The notes beneath the pieces are model-generated. The model saw nothing but the letters and a program-made list of their open reading frames with translations, did no database searches and was not told the origin of the DNA. A stretch of DNA of 64,000 nucleotides, taken from positions 1 to 64,000 of the forward strand of contig JADJCA010000001.1 in NCBI GenBank assembly GCA_016703425.1, given 5' to 3'. This DNA comes from Myxococcales bacterium (GTDB lineage: Bacteria > Myxococcota_A > Polyangia > Polyangiales > Polyangiaceae). The position numbers were made by a program, and so were the translations under genes. This document shows, in pieces, positions 1 to 9,644 of this stretch (positions are counted from its first letter, which is position 1; the number at the start of each line of letters is the position of its first letter).

Positions 1-17
1 GAAGGCGTCACCGCGAT

Positions 18-236
18 CTAGCGTGACGCGCTCCGAGACAGGCGCAGCGCAAACCCCAAGGGCGGCACCACGACAGGGCCGCCCTCGATGGTACGAGCAT
101 CGGCGCCAGCGTCAGCGCCGACGAGCGACCCGTCGGGGCCGCCACCATCGCTCGCGGTCGGGGCACCGACCAGCGAGTCGACGTCGAGGCAGCCACCTAG
201 GAGGAGCAGCGCGAGGAGACGCCACCCTTGCCGCAT
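18..236 (-). CDS. Short predicted lipoprotein, probably frameshifted near window edge
   Basis: The start chosen is the ATG at 234-236 because it opens a clean signal peptide (Arg near the start, then LALLLLGG followed by Cys, a good lipobox), so the product should be lipidated and exported. After the Cys comes an Asp/Gly/Ala-rich linker like those of the other lipoproteins in this window. The frame closes after only 72 residues, 17 bases from the window edge. In another frame the last bases read VTLDRGDAF, which looks more protein-like than the actual tail, so the gene may continue beyond the window after a frameshift. No function can be assigned. Confidence 0.5.
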   Translation of the reverse strand: MRQGWRLLALLLLGGCLDVDSLVGAPTASDGGGPDGSLVGADAGADARTIEGGPVVVPPLGFALRLSRSASR

Positions 237-325
237 GGCTTCAGTGTCGCACAGCCAAATGGGAGAGGCGATGGTTTGGCTGAAGCGGTGGCGCACACGT
301 TCCAGCCCGCTGTCGGTCGTCGGCC

Positions 326-1714
326 TCAGTCGAAGATCTTTCCAGGATTCATGACGTTGTTCGGGTCGAGCGCGGCCTTGACGGCGCGCATGACCGACAG
401 CTCTTCGGGCGAGCGAGTGAACGACAGGTACGGCTTCTTCAAGAGGCCGATGCCGTGTTCGGCCGAGATGGACCCTCGGTGCCGTTGCACCAAACGGAAC
501 ATGTCACCGTCGACGTCCTTCGTCTTCGCCAAGAAGTCGTCCTTCGCCATCGCGTCGGGCTTCATGATGTTCACGTGCAAGTTGCCGTCTCCGATGTGAC
601 CGAAGAGGCAGATTTCCCAGCCCGGATAGCGCGAAGCCATGAGCTCTTCGAGCGCCGTCGTGAACGGCAAGAGCTCGGCGATGGGGAGCGAGATGTCGTT
701 CTTGTGCGGGAACCCCGTCGCCGAGAGGCTCTCACTGATCCCTTCGCGCAGCGTCCAAAGTTGGGCCGCTTCGCCGCCGTGTTGCGCCATGACGCCGTCG
801 TTCGCGAGGCCTCGCTCGAAGACGTCGGCGACCCATGCCTCGAGCGCCGCGCGCTCGGCCGTCTCGACCTCGAGGAGGACGAAGTGGGAGTGCGGCTCGC
901 CAAAGGGCGATGCGACGTTGCGGTGCCGCATGAGCCGCGACAGGCACGCGTCCGTGAAACACTCGTAAGCCGAGATCGTGAACGGGCCCTTGCGGGCCGC
1001 GGAAAAGAGCGTCAGCACCGCCGTGAGATCGGCGACAGCGAAGAGCATCACGTCGAGGGCTTCGGGAATGCGCGTCAGCTTGAGCGTCGCCGCGGTGACG
1101 ATGCCGAGCGTGCCCTCGGAGCCGATGAAGAGCTGACGCAAATCGAGCCCGCTGTTGTTCTTCTCCAGGGAGCCGCCGGGCGCGATGAGCTCGCCGTTCG
1201 GGAGCACGACCTCGAGGCCAAGCACCCACTGGCGCGTAAGCCCGTAGCGAATGACCTTCACGCCGCCAGCGTTGGTGGCGATGTTGCCGCCGACGGTGCT
1301 GGAGCCCTTCGAGGCAAAGTCGACAGGCCACGTGAGCCCGTGCGGCTTCGTGTGCTCGTGGACCGCCTCGGTGATCGCGCCAGCCTCGACTCGCAACGTC
1401 GCGCCAACCGTGTCGACCTCACCCATGGCGCGCATCCGCGAGAGGGACACGACGAGCTCGCCTCGCGCCGCAACCGCGCCGGCGGCGAGGCCCGTGCGGC
1501 CGCCCGAAGGGACGAGCGCGACCTTGTTTTCGTTAGCCCAACGAACGACGGTCGCGACGTCGCTCGCTGACGATGGCAGCGCTACGGCGCAGGGGGCCGG
1601 CTCGTGGACCTTGGTCCAGTCGCGGCCGTAGGTGACAAGATCCCCGGCCTCGCGCGAGAGCGTACCCGGCGGCAAGTGTCGTTCGAGGGCATCCAGCAGC
1701 AGCGCAACCGACAT
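326..1714 (-). CDS. FAD-binding 2-hydroxyacid dehydrogenase (GlcD / D-2-hydroxyglutarate dehydrogenase family)
   Basis: 462 residues, full length for the FAD-binding_4 plus FAD-oxidase C-terminal family. The N-terminal half carries the FAD-binding PSGGRTGLAAGA motif near residue 70 and GTLGIVT near residue 200. The C-terminal half has GHIGDGNLHVN and SAEHGIGLLKK, which supply the metal-binding His and Glu residues of D-lactate, glycolate and D-2-hydroxyglutarate dehydrogenases. It should oxidise a D-2-hydroxyacid and pass electrons to a flavoprotein or quinone. It is divergent from serC with about 95 bases between the starts. In serine synthesis SerA can make D-2-hydroxyglutarate as a by-product, so a role in recycling that compound is attractive, but this is inference; D-lactate or glycolate remain possible. 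Confidence 0.9.
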   Translation of the reverse strand: MSVALLLDALERHLPPGTLSREAGDLVTYGRDWTKVHEPAPCAVALPSSASDVATVVRWANENKVALVPSGGRTGLAAGAVAARGELVVSLSRMRAMGEVDTVGATLRVEAGAITEAVHEHTKPHGLTWPVDFASKGSSTVGGNIATNAGGVKVIRYGLTRQWVLGLEVVLPNGELIAPGGSLEKNNSGLDLRQLFIGSEGTLGIVTAATLKLTRIPEALDVMLFAVADLTAVLTLFSAARKGPFTISAYECFTDACLSRLMRHRNVASPFGEPHSHFVLLEVETAERAALEAWVADVFERGLANDGVMAQHGGEAAQLWTLREGISESLSATGFPHKNDISLPIAELLPFTTALEELMASRYPGWEICLFGHIGDGNLHVNIMKPDAMAKDDFLAKTKDVDGDMFRLVQRHRGSISAEHGIGLLKKPYLSFTRSPEELSVMRAVKAALDPNNVMNPGKIFD

Positions 1715-1808
1715 GGGCCGAGCAGCTTAGGCGTCTTCAGCTCGAAGCGGAACGGCTGGGTTCGGCTCCCGGTGGTAGTCTCTGGCGTCCTTCGAAGGAG
1801 ACCCTCCT

Positions 1809-2903
1809 ATGCAGCGTGCGCTCAATTTCAACGCCGGTCCCGCCACGCTTCCTCTCGCCGCCCTCGAGCGCGCCAGAGACGAGCTGCTCGACTTCGCGGG
1901 CACTGGCATGAGCGTCATGGAGCACAGCCACCGCGGGAAGGAGTACGAAGCGGTCCACGACGAGGCGCTGGCGCTGCTGCGCGAGATCTTCGCCGTGCCG
2001 GCCTCCCACGAGATCGTGTTCCTCCAGGGCGGCGCGACGCAGGCCTTCGCGACGATCCCCATGAACTTCCTCCGCCCCGGCGAGTCGGCCGACGTGCTCG
2101 TCAACGGCGCTTGGGGTGAGAAGGCCATGAGCGAAGGCACGCCGGCTGCGAAGCTCGTCGGCGCGAATCTCCGCGTCGCCGCCACGACCGTGGAGTCCGA
2201 CAAGTCTTACCGGCGCGTGCCGCGCGAGGACGAACTCAAGCTCGACGGTGCGGCCGTCTATCGGCACGTAACCAGCAACGAGACCATCCACGGCATTCAG
2301 TTCCATGAGATGCCGGCGCTCGGCGACACGGTCATCTGTGACATGTCGAGCGATTTTGGCTGGCGCCCCGTCGACGTGAGCCGCTACGCGATGATCTACG
2401 CGGGGGCGCAGAAGAACTTGGGGCCGAGCGGCGTCGCCATCGCGATGATTCGCAGAGATCTCCTAGACCGGGCCGGCGCTGCGCTGCCGAAGATCTTCTC
2501 ATTCAAGACCATCGCTGAGAACAAGTCGCTCTACAACACGGCGCCCACCTTCGCGATCTACCTCGTTCGCAATGTCCTCTCGTGGGTGAAGAGCGAAGGC
2601 GGCCTCCCGGCCATGGAGAAGCGGAACCGCGAGAAGGCCGCGCTCGTCTACGGCGCCATCGACGCGCGATCTGACTTTTATCGCTGCCCCGTGGACGCGG
2701 CGTCGCGCTCCGTGATGAACGTCGTCTTCCGCTTGCCGACCCCGGAGCTCGAAGACCGCTTCGTCGCGGAGGCCAAGAAGGCGCGCATGGTAGGCCTCAA
2801 GGGCCACCGCAGCGTCGGCGGTGTCCGCGTGTCCCTCTACAACGCCGTCAGCGTCGAGTGGGCAAAGGCGCTCGCCGACTTCATGAAAACGTTCGGAGGC
2901 TGA
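1809..2903 (+). CDS. serC: Phosphoserine aminotransferase
   Basis: 364 residues, the usual length for SerC (EC 2.6.1.52), a cytoplasmic PLP enzyme converting 3-phosphohydroxypyruvate and glutamate to phosphoserine and 2-oxoglutarate in serine synthesis, and also used in pyridoxal phosphate synthesis. It opens with the family signature [10 protein letters not shown], has [12 protein letters not shown], and the PLP-binding lysine lies in [12 protein letters not shown] (Lys202). The ATG at 1809 follows an AAGGAG ribosome binding site at 1795-1800. No serA or serB is next to it; the divergent neighbour is the FAD-dependent 2-hydroxyacid dehydrogenase. Confidence 0.97.
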   Translation: MQRALNFNAGPATLPLAALERARDELLDFAGTGMSVMEHSHRGKEYEAVHDEALALLREIFAVPASHEIVFLQGGATQAFATIPMNFLRPGESADVLVNGAWGEKAMSEGTPAAKLVGANLRVAATTVESDKSYRRVPREDELKLDGAAVYRHVTSNETIHGIQFHEMPALGDTVICDMSSDFGWRPVDVSRYAMIYAGAQKNLGPSGVAIAMIRRDLLDRAGAALPKIFSFKTIAENKSLYNTAPTFAIYLVRNVLSWVKSEGGLPAMEKRNREKAALVYGAIDARSDFYRCPVDAASRSVMNVVFRLPTPELEDRFVAEAKKARMVGLKGHRSVGGVRVSLYNAVSVEWAKALADFMKTFGG

Positions 2904-2964
2904 GCGGACCGCCGAGCGCTCGGCATTGGGCCGCGCCCAGCGCTAGCCTTTCTGCGCGGCTCGC

Positions 2965-3525
2965 TCAGTCCGCTTCGTTGGTCATGCTCGGGCGGGCCAC
3001 TGTGTAGTTGCCCTCTTCGAGATCCCTCGCGAACTGCGCGAACCAGTCGTGGAAGCTCCGCGCGACCACGCTGCGATGCCCGTCGCGGGTCCACAGGATG
3101 ATCTGCGCGACGGAACCGCCGGGGCCTGGGTCGAGGTCGATGCAGTAATGCTCGCCGGCGCCCATGGTGGTGATGGGAATCCATCGCGGGTTCCAGAAGT
3201 CGTCCTTCACGCCCTCCGCCGGCTCGGGCATTACGTCGAAGGTGCCTTCGTCGTACTGCTGCTTGTAGCCGCGCCACGCCGCTGTGATGTGCGAGAGGCG
3301 CAGGAGCTCATGGCCCGCGACGAGGCCGTAGCCCGCGGTGGCTTGGTCGAGGGCCTGACCGTTGTGGATGGCGTAGGCTTCGCGCATCTCGTCGGGCAGC
3401 GTCACGCCGAGGATCTCCTCGGCGCGCTGAATCTCCGGCAAGGTGGCCCCGGGCAAGAGCGTCTCGAGGACCCCCGCCACGTTGGCACCGAGCCAGAGCT
3501 CGATCTTTTGCCACTGCTCCTTCAT
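2965..3525 (-). CDS. SMI1/KNR4 (SUKH) family protein
   Basis: 186 residues. The core contains the SUKH-1 signature: IQRAEEILGVTLPDEMREAYAIHNGQ-type sequence around residues 33-58, then an acidic and Trp-containing segment WNPRWIPI and GEHYCIDLDPG near residues 110-130. SUKH proteins are often immunity proteins against polymorphic toxins, but many in large genomes are stand-alone with unknown roles. No toxin gene is adjacent: upstream on the same strand are a small basic protein and a giant TPR protein. It converges with serC. Family assignment is firm; the role is unknown. Confidence 0.85.
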   Translation of the reverse strand: MKEQWQKIELWLGANVAGVLETLLPGATLPEIQRAEEILGVTLPDEMREAYAIHNGQALDQATAGYGLVAGHELLRLSHITAAWRGYKQQYDEGTFDVMPEPAEGVKDDFWNPRWIPITTMGAGEHYCIDLDPGPGGSVAQIILWTRDGHRSVVARSFHDWFAQFARDLEEGNYTVARPSMTNEAD

Positions 3526-3558
3526 CTCGCGACCGACGATCGGCTCCGGCTCGCCCTA

Positions 3559-3774
3559 CTACTTCTTCTTGGGGCCGGCGGCGCTGAGGGCGCGTTCGAT
3601 GGCTTCCGCGACTTCGCTCGTCACCTGGCCGCCGTGGGCCCAGCGATCGGCTTTGAGGAGCGTGGTCTGCGCGACCTTGGCGAGCTTCGAGCGCCTGGCG
3701 CGGCTGAGCGTCTGGAAGCGCTTCTGCGCGTCCGTGATCTGGGCTTTGATGGAGGGGGACAAATGGCCGCGCAT
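3559..3774 (-). CDS. Small basic helical protein of unknown function
   Basis: 71 residues from the ATG at 3772-3774; an upstream ATG at 3834 is possible but gives a less protein-like N-terminus. The product is rich in Lys, Arg and Ala, with predicted helices throughout (IKAQITDAQKRFQTLS, EVAEAIERALSAAG) and a GPKKK tail. It could bind nucleic acid, but no known domain is visible. It lies 33 bases upstream of the SUKH gene on the same strand and 65 bases downstream of the TPR reading frame, so it may be cotranscribed with both. Confidence 0.55.
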   Translation of the reverse strand: MRGHLSPSIKAQITDAQKRFQTLSRARRSKLAKVAQTTLLKADRWAHGGQVTSEVAEAIERALSAAGPKKK

Positions 3775-3839
3775 CGAGGTCTCCGTGAGGCCGGCTTGGC
3801 AAGAGGCCGCCGGACCGGTGCAGGGTAAGGGCAAAGGGC

Positions 3840-4505
3840 CTAGCTAGTCCAGGTCGTCCCGATGCGACGCCGCAGAGCGATGGCTTCGCCGCTCATGGCG
3901 TAGCGGCAAACGTCGCCGCCAAAGGCGTGCTCCAGGAAGCTCCCGAGGCAGCGGGGCCCCGGCACCTCGGTTGCGCGGGCGAGGCCCGGATCGAGGGTTC
4001 GTAGGTCCTCCAGGGTCGCCAGAACGTCACCCGTCAGCAGCATGGCAGACCGGACCTCGGCGCGCGCCAGTGCATGAATGAAGGGCTCCATGGGGACGAG
4101 CCGCCCGTCGGGCGACGTCAGGTGAACGGCGAGCTCTTCGAGGAGCTTCTTCTGCTTGCGTCCAATGGAGCGAGCCACGAGCGGTTCGTAGTGCGCGACG
4201 AGCTTGGTCGCGAGGACGTCGAGGTCGTCGCCGCCGTACCCTGGGACCACCTGCCTCGCGCAAGCCACGACATACGCCTCGACGTGGGGAGCGGGCAGCT
4301 CTTCGAGCCATGGCGCCCCGAGCGAGATGCGCGTGAGAGCGCGCCCAAGGGCCGCGAGCTGCACCGGCTCGGGCGCCTCGGCGAGGCTCAGCGGCGCGAC
4401 GATCCAGAGCGTGTCCTGCGCCAAGACGCGCGTCCGAGCGACGGCGTGGGTCACGACGAGCTCGATGTCCGCGAGGCCGAGCGTGTCGAGCAGGCGGTCG
4501 AGCAA
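3840..4505 (-). CDS. C-terminal part of the giant TPR protein, displaced by a frameshift
   Basis: 221 codons counted from a TTG, but there is no convincing independent start. Reading back in this frame past 4505 gives LLARSHLVAERHPTRALLDR, which continues the upstream TPR protein naturally, whereas that protein's own frame turns into a Ser/Arg/Thr-rich nonsense tail after about 4560. Restoring one base in the CCC at 4556-4558 would join the two. The segment is helical and hydrophobic with no family I recognise, ending in a WTS tail. If read as part of the TPR protein, the whole product would be about 1900 residues. Confidence 0.6.
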   Translation of the reverse strand: MLDRLLDTLGLADIELVVTHAVARTRVLAQDTLWIVAPLSLAEAPEPVQLAALGRALTRISLGAPWLEELPAPHVEAYVVACARQVVPGYGGDDLDVLATKLVAHYEPLVARSIGRKQKKLLEELAVHLTSPDGRLVPMEPFIHALARAEVRSAMLLTGDVLATLEDLRTLDPGLARATEVPGPRCLGSFLEHAFGGDVCRYAMSGEAIALRRRIGTTWTS

Positions 4506-7500
4506 CGCGCGCGTCGGGTGCCGCTCCGCGACGAGATGCGATCGCGCGAGGAGAGCCCGAGCTCGGCGACGTCGGCGCGCAGGACCTTTGTCTCGAGCCC
4601 CGCGACGGCGGCCGCAACCTCAAGAAGAACGTGGCGTCCCTCGGCCGGCAGCACGTGGCTGACGAGCGTCGGGCGGTCGAGCTCGCCGGCGTTGCTCTCG
4701 CGCGGCCGGAGGCGCCGCTTCTTCAGCCAGTCGAGGCGGCCTTCGTCGAGGTCGCCGCCAAGGGCGCGCAGCTCGCTGACGACGAGGGCTTCCTCACCGC
4801 GACGTTCCGCGGCGAAGGAGGCCTCGAGATCGGCGAGCGGCGCTCGCGGGTCGGCGACCGAGAGGAGCAACGCCGGCGATGGCGCTACCATCGCCATGAT
4901 CGTGCGGATCGCCTCGTCGTGGGCGCCCGACTTCGCGAAGGCGCGGGCCAGCCGATGGCGGATCTCGCCGCGCTCCGGGTCGAGCTGAACGGCGCGTTGA
5001 AGGTGCGCGATGCCGTCGCGGAGGCGACCCAAGGCTTCCGTCTCGAGGGCGCCAAGCGTCGCGTACCAGGGGCCGTGGCTCACGCCCAGCTCGCGGCCAC
5101 GGGCGACGATTTGTCCAAGGGGCTCGAGCGTAGGCGATCTGCGCCCGCGGCTCGGCGCGCAAGGGATCATTGCCGATGCGATGAATCGACTGGAGCCTTT
5201 GGAAGGCCTTGTCGCTGCCGGGGTGCGCGCCACCGCTTCGATGAGCGCCAGCTCCGCGCCGGCGGCGTTGCCGAGGCGCAGGCGAATATCTGCAAGCTGC
5301 AGCAAAATGTCGCAGCGCGCCTCAGGCTCTTCCTCGACTTCGCCGAGTTTCGCCAAGAGGTGCGTCACCTCCGTGAGATCTTCCTGCGATAGCGCCTCGA
5401 GGTTGGGCGCGTGATGCGTGCTGATGTGCCGAATGAGAGCGCGCAGGGCCCGCGCGCTGGTGGCGTCGAGGTCCAAGGCGGCGCGGAGCGCGCGCTCCGC
5501 CTCGTCGGACTTCTCGAGGACGTGCTCGTAAATGCTCGCGAGGGCGAAGAGGGCAGTGAGGCGAGGCGAGACCTCTTTGGCGAGCTGCACGACGGCTTCG
5601 AGGGCGTCGACGGCTTCCGGCCAGGAGCGCTGCGCAATGAAGAGCTCACTCAGCGTAAGGAGTGACGCCGCGTGGTCGGGCGCGACGGCGCGGACGCGCC
5701 GCAAGGCGTCGATGCCCAGCGGCAGGTCGCCGAGATCGTCGCGTGCGATGCGAGCGATCTCGCCTCCATAGAACACGATGGCATCGACGCTGGTGGCGCG
5801 CCGCAGCGCAGAGCGCAAGGGGTCGATGAGCCGCTCGCCGGCGTTGTCTTCGCCGCGAACCGCCGCGAGCAGCGTCGCTGCCGGGAGAGAGTCGGCGTCG
5901 CCCTCGAGGCTCCGCTCCAAGAGGCCGCAGGCCTTCTGGCGTCGCTCGAAATAGGAACCGAGGCGGTCGTCGGCCTCGGTGCTGAGCAGGAGCTCGGCGC
6001 CCTCCACGAGGTAGCGCCCCCGTGCGACCGGTTCGGTGGCCAGCTCGGCGAGGGCGCAGGCCGCGGCCACGGCGCCTTCGGTGTCGCGCAGGCGCGTCGC
6101 CGTGCGCGCGAGGCCGGTGGCGGCCGTCACCGACAGGTCGTCGAGCTTGAGCGCGGCGCGGTAGTGCGAGAGCGCCTCGCGCGAGGCCGGGCCATCCCCT
6201 CCCGTGGCGCCCTCGAGGAGGAGCGCAAGGCGCAGCTCCATGGCGAGCTTCGAGCCATCGTCGGAGGCGCTGGCGATGAGCGAGCGAAGGGCGACAATGA
6301 CGTGCTTTTGTGCGTCCGCGTCGCCGCGTCGCGCCGACGGCAGCTCGCGCCGCAGCCGGGCCTCGAGGGCACCCGGATCCGACGGGTCGATGGCGAGGAT
6401 GCGCCCGTACGTGACGTCGCTCTGCGCCGAGCCGAGCTTCCACTCTTCGAGGGCCGCGAGCTCCCAGAGGAGACCGACCTTGGCGCTCGCGTCGGGGAGG
6501 ATCTCAGCCTGCCTGAGGAGGGCCTTGCCGTGTGCCGTCCAGTCGCCGGTGCGCGCCGTCGTGTGCTCAACAATGCGGTGCGCGCCCACGTGAGCGGGGA
6601 TGGCCTCGAGCACGAGCTCCGCGAGCCTCAACACTTGCGTCGTGTCGCGGCCGGCTTCGAGCAGGTGCTCCGCCAGGTCGAAGGCGAGGTGCGGACGCCT
6701 GGGCTCGGGCGCCCGCTCGACGCGCCGTTGCATGAGCGCCGCCAGCTCGCCCACGATCGTCACCGCGTCGGCGTGATTGCCCCTCATGCGCGCTTGCGTG
6801 GCGCGGCGCGCCAGCACCGCGGCGAGTCGCTCGCCGACGAGCTCGCCGACGTCGCTGAGCTCATAGGCTTGGGCGTAGGTCTTGGCGGCGCGCGCGTCGT
6901 CGCGCAAGCGCAGTTCGTCGATCTCGCCGGCGCGGATCAAGAAGCGCAGCCGCTCCTCGACCGTTGGCGCCGACGACGCGAGGTTCTCGAATGCGTCGCG
7001 CAACCCGGCCCAATCCTCCGCGGTTTCGAGGAGGCGAGCGATCTCTTCTGGAGGTACCGGGTGAAGCGGGTCGAGGTGCCGCGCCTCGCGGAGCGCTTCG
7101 AGGGCGCCTTTGACGTCGCGGAGATGAATCTCGAGCACGCGCGCCAAGTCGAGCCACAGCGACAGCGCGTCCTTGCTTTGGCCTAACGTGTCGATGCGCC
7201 TTAGGAGCGACTGGGCGGCGCGGGGCCACTGGCCGGCTTCCTCGAGGAGGCGCGTCTCGAGGGCACCGGCGGCGTTGTGCGCGGGATCCTGCTCGATGAC
7301 CTGCCGCACCAGCGCGAGCGCCCGGTCGGCGTCGACACGGGCCAGCGCCGAGGCCGCACGTACGCGCAACGTGAGGGCGTCGACGCCGTCGCCGGCGAGG
7401 CGCGCCTCGTCGAGCAGCGCTCGCGAGAGCGCCCGATCGTCTCCCGCTCGCGCAGCGGCGCGGCCGAGGCCCAAGATGGCCGTCCTGCGATTCGGATCGA

Positions 7501-9550
7501 GCTTGAGAATCTCGTCGTAGGTGGCGGCGGCGCGCCGCGCATCGCCGACGACCTCCTCCCAGAGGAAGGCGACCTTCTCGAGGTAGGCGAGCTTGCGCCC
7601 GACGTCGGCGGTGCTCTCGGCCGCTTGCACGAAGAGGTCGATGCGGGCACGCGTGTCGTGATCAACGGTCTCCGTGGGTGGCGCCGCGAGGAGCCGCGAC
7701 AGCGCGTCGAGCACCTCCCAATCGCCCGGTGCCGCGACCCAAGCTCCGCGGAGGAGTCGAATGGCGTCGTGCGTGCGGTTCAAGACGCTGTCGGTGATCT
7801 GTGCTGCGCGGCGGAGCGCGCGACCGCGTTTCGCCGGCTCGTCGTGGCGCGCCGCCTCGTTGTTCCAGAAGCTCACCCGCTGCTCGTGGAGCCCCGCGGC
7901 GGCGAACAAGCGATCAAGCGCCTCCGCGAGCGTCGCGTCGTTGGGGTCGATGGCCAGCGCCGACGTGGTCTCGAGGATTGCGCCCTCGCGGTCGTCGATG
8001 CGCTCCGAGACGCGCGCCAACGTGCGGTGCTCGTGGGCCCTGAGCGCCGGATCGCGCATGTGCGAGAGACGCGCGCGGCGCGCCTCGCGGGCGGCTTCGA
8101 AATTTCCTTCGCGCTCTCGGAGGCGCACGATGGCGTCGAGCACCATTCGATGAACGACCGGGTCCGCGTGGGGGCGCTTGGTCGCGCGCTCGAGCAGCGC
8201 GACGGCGCGGGCGCGGTCGTCGAGGCGCTCGCTCAGAATGGCCGCGGCGTAGAGATCGAGGCGAGCGGCGCGCTCCTGCGACGGCTCAAGCTCGGCCTCC
8301 TCCGACAAGAGCCCCGCCATCGACGCGGCGTCGTCGTGGCTTGCGACGTGCCGGAAGCAGGCGTCGCGCACCGCGCCGATGGATGAGTCCAGCGCGAGGG
8401 CGCGCTCAAGGGCGCCGCGCGCCGCGTCGAGGCGACCGAGTCGGCCTTCGAGGAGCTTCGCGCGCTCGACGTGCAACCACGCCGCGAGCCCCGGCGCATC
8501 GGCGTAGGCGTCCGCCATCCGCGCAAGGTGTCCGGCGAGACTCTCAAAGGCGTCGCCGCGTCGGTCGGCGTCGGGTCGGCTCGTTTCGCTGTAGAGCTCG
8601 ACCTCGAGCCCCTTGAGCGCGGCCGGGTGATGCGGCGCGCGCGCGAGGGCGTGCTCCCAGGCGGAGCGGACTTGCTCCGGCTGTTCACCCATGGCGTCCT
8701 TCAGCCGCGCGCGCTCGACGAGCAGCGCAATGGCGCCGGTCTCGTCGCGGGCGGCGCTGATCTCGCGCTCCAAGTGGCCCAACATCGCGCCGAGGTTCGC
8801 GCGTCCGTGCTTCTTGCGCCGAAGCACCGCGTGCGCCGCAGCGAGGTGACCATCGGCTCGCACCGCCGCTTCCGCGTGCGCCATGACGCGCGTGTCGTCG
8901 CCGAGGAGCATGTCGGCGGCGATGGCCATCTCGAGGTTCGCGCGGGCGACGCCGACGCGATCGCCGCTGGCCTCGAGGACGGAGATGCGTGCCGTCAGGA
9001 GATCCACGAGCTCGCTCTGGCTCGGTGTGCCGACGGCGCTGGCGCGGACCGCGGGCGGCGGCGAGGTCTGATCGGCGCGCGCCGGTGGTGAGGACACGCC
9101 CGGCGGAAGTGGCGGCGGTCCCTTGCTAGGGCGGCCCGGCAAGGGTGGGGGAGCCTTGGACGGTGTGCGCGGCAAGAGGGTCGGCGCCAACTCGTAGGGC
9201 GTCGGGATTTGTACCGCCGGCAGCTTCGACTGCGAGGACGGTTGAAGCTTGGCCTTCGGAGCCGCCACGCGCTTCAGCGTCAAGGCCTGCGCGTCGGGAT
9301 CCCAGTCCGAGTCGGCCATGGCCAAGAGTCGATCGATCGATTGATCGATGGAGTGGAGGTCCGACGCCGAGTCGAGCGCGATGGGGATGTCGACGGGGAT
9401 CTCCACGTCGATGGGGAGCTCCGATTCGGAGGGCGGCGCCGCTACAGGAAGCGGAGGAGGCACGCTGCGAGGGCGCACGCTCGGCGGCAGCGGCGGCGGC
9501 TTGCTTCGCCCGTCGACCTTGCTGCCCGGTGGATCACGCCGGTTGTCCAC
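4451..9550 (-). CDS. Giant tetratricopeptide-repeat protein (frameshifted)
   Basis: 1699 codons as read. Residues 1-155 are Pro-rich and disordered (repeated PPPLP blocks), with an acidic stretch around residue 50. From about residue 165 onward the protein is almost entirely TPR-like helical pairs with A-E-R-A-L-x-L-D/P spacing, which usually scaffold protein complexes. No signal peptide or membrane segment is seen, so it is probably cytoplasmic. Two opposing indels near 5220 and 5125 swap about 90 bases into another frame: the true sequence there probably reads SDKAFQRLQSIHRIGNDPLR. A third indel near 4557 displaces the C-terminus. The gene lies 94 bases downstream of the sulfatase gene on the same strand. 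Confidence 0.8.
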   Translation of the reverse strand: MDNRRDPPGSKVDGRSKPPPLPPSVRPRSVPPPLPVAAPPSESELPIDVEIPVDIPIALDSASDLHSIDQSIDRLLAMADSDWDPDAQALTLKRVAAPKAKLQPSSQSKLPAVQIPTPYELAPTLLPRTPSKAPPPLPGRPSKGPPPLPPGVSSPPARADQTSPPPAVRASAVGTPSQSELVDLLTARISVLEASGDRVGVARANLEMAIAADMLLGDDTRVMAHAEAAVRADGHLAAAHAVLRRKKHGRANLGAMLGHLEREISAARDETGAIALLVERARLKDAMGEQPEQVRSAWEHALARAPHHPAALKGLEVELYSETSRPDADRRGDAFESLAGHLARMADAYADAPGLAAWLHVERAKLLEGRLGRLDAARGALERALALDSSIGAVRDACFRHVASHDDAASMAGLLSEEAELEPSQERAARLDLYAAAILSERLDDRARAVALLERATKRPHADPVVHRMVLDAIVRLREREGNFEAAREARRARLSHMRDPALRAHEHRTLARVSERIDDREGAILETTSALAIDPNDATLAEALDRLFAAAGLHEQRVSFWNNEAARHDEPAKRGRALRRAAQITDSVLNRTHDAIRLLRGAWVAAPGDWEVLDALSRLLAAPPTETVDHDTRARIDLFVQAAESTADVGRKLAYLEKVAFLWEEVVGDARRAAATYDEILKLDPNRRTAILGLGRAAARAGDDRALSRALLDEARLAGDGVDALTLRVRAASALARVDADRALALVRQVIEQDPAHNAAGALETRLLEEAGQWPRAAQSLLRRIDTLGQSKDALSLWLDLARVLEIHLRDVKGALEALREARHLDPLHPVPPEEIARLLETAEDWAGLRDAFENLASSAPTVEERLRFLIRAGEIDELRLRDDARAAKTYAQAYELSDVGELVGERLAAVLARRATQARMRGNHADAVTIVGELAALMQRRVERAPEPRRPHLAFDLAEHLLEAGRDTTQVLRLAELVLEAIPAHVGAHRIVEHTTARTGDWTAHGKALLRQAEILPDASAKVGLLWELAALEEWKLGSAQSDVTYGRILAIDPSDPGALEARLRRELPSARRGDADAQKHVIVALRSLIASASDDGSKLAMELRLALLLEGATGGDGPASREALSHYRAALKLDDLSVTAATGLARTATRLRDTEGAVAAACALAELATEPVARGRYLVEGAELLLSTEADDRLGSYFERRQKACGLLERSLEGDADSLPAATLLAAVRGEDNAGERLIDPLRSALRRATSVDAIVFYGGEIARIARDDLGDLPLGIDALRRVRAVAPDHAASLLTLSELFIAQRSWPEAVDALEAVVQLAKEVSPRLTALFALASIYEHVLEKSDEAERALRAALDLDATSARALRALIRHISTHHAPNLEALSQEDLTEVTHLLAKLGEVEEEPEARCDILLQLADIRLRLGNAAGAELALIEAVARTPAATRPSKGSSRFIASAMIPCAPSRGRRSPTLEPLGQIVARGRELGVSHGPWYATLGALETEALGRLRDGIAHLQRAVQLDPERGEIRHRLARAFAKSGAHDEAIRTIMAMVAPSPALLLSVADPRAPLADLEASFAAERRGEEALVVSELRALGGDLDEGRLDWLKKRRLRPRESNAGELDRPTLVSHVLPAEGRHVLLEVAAAVAGLETKVLRADVAELGLSSRDRISSRSGTRRARCSTACSTRSASRTSSSS

Positions 9551-9644
9551 GGCGTCGATGCTCGCACGATAGGGGGCGGGAGCGTAAGGCGAATCGTGGA
9601 CTCGCGGCGGACCGGGCTCGGTAGATAAATAAGCGGCGCGAGCG

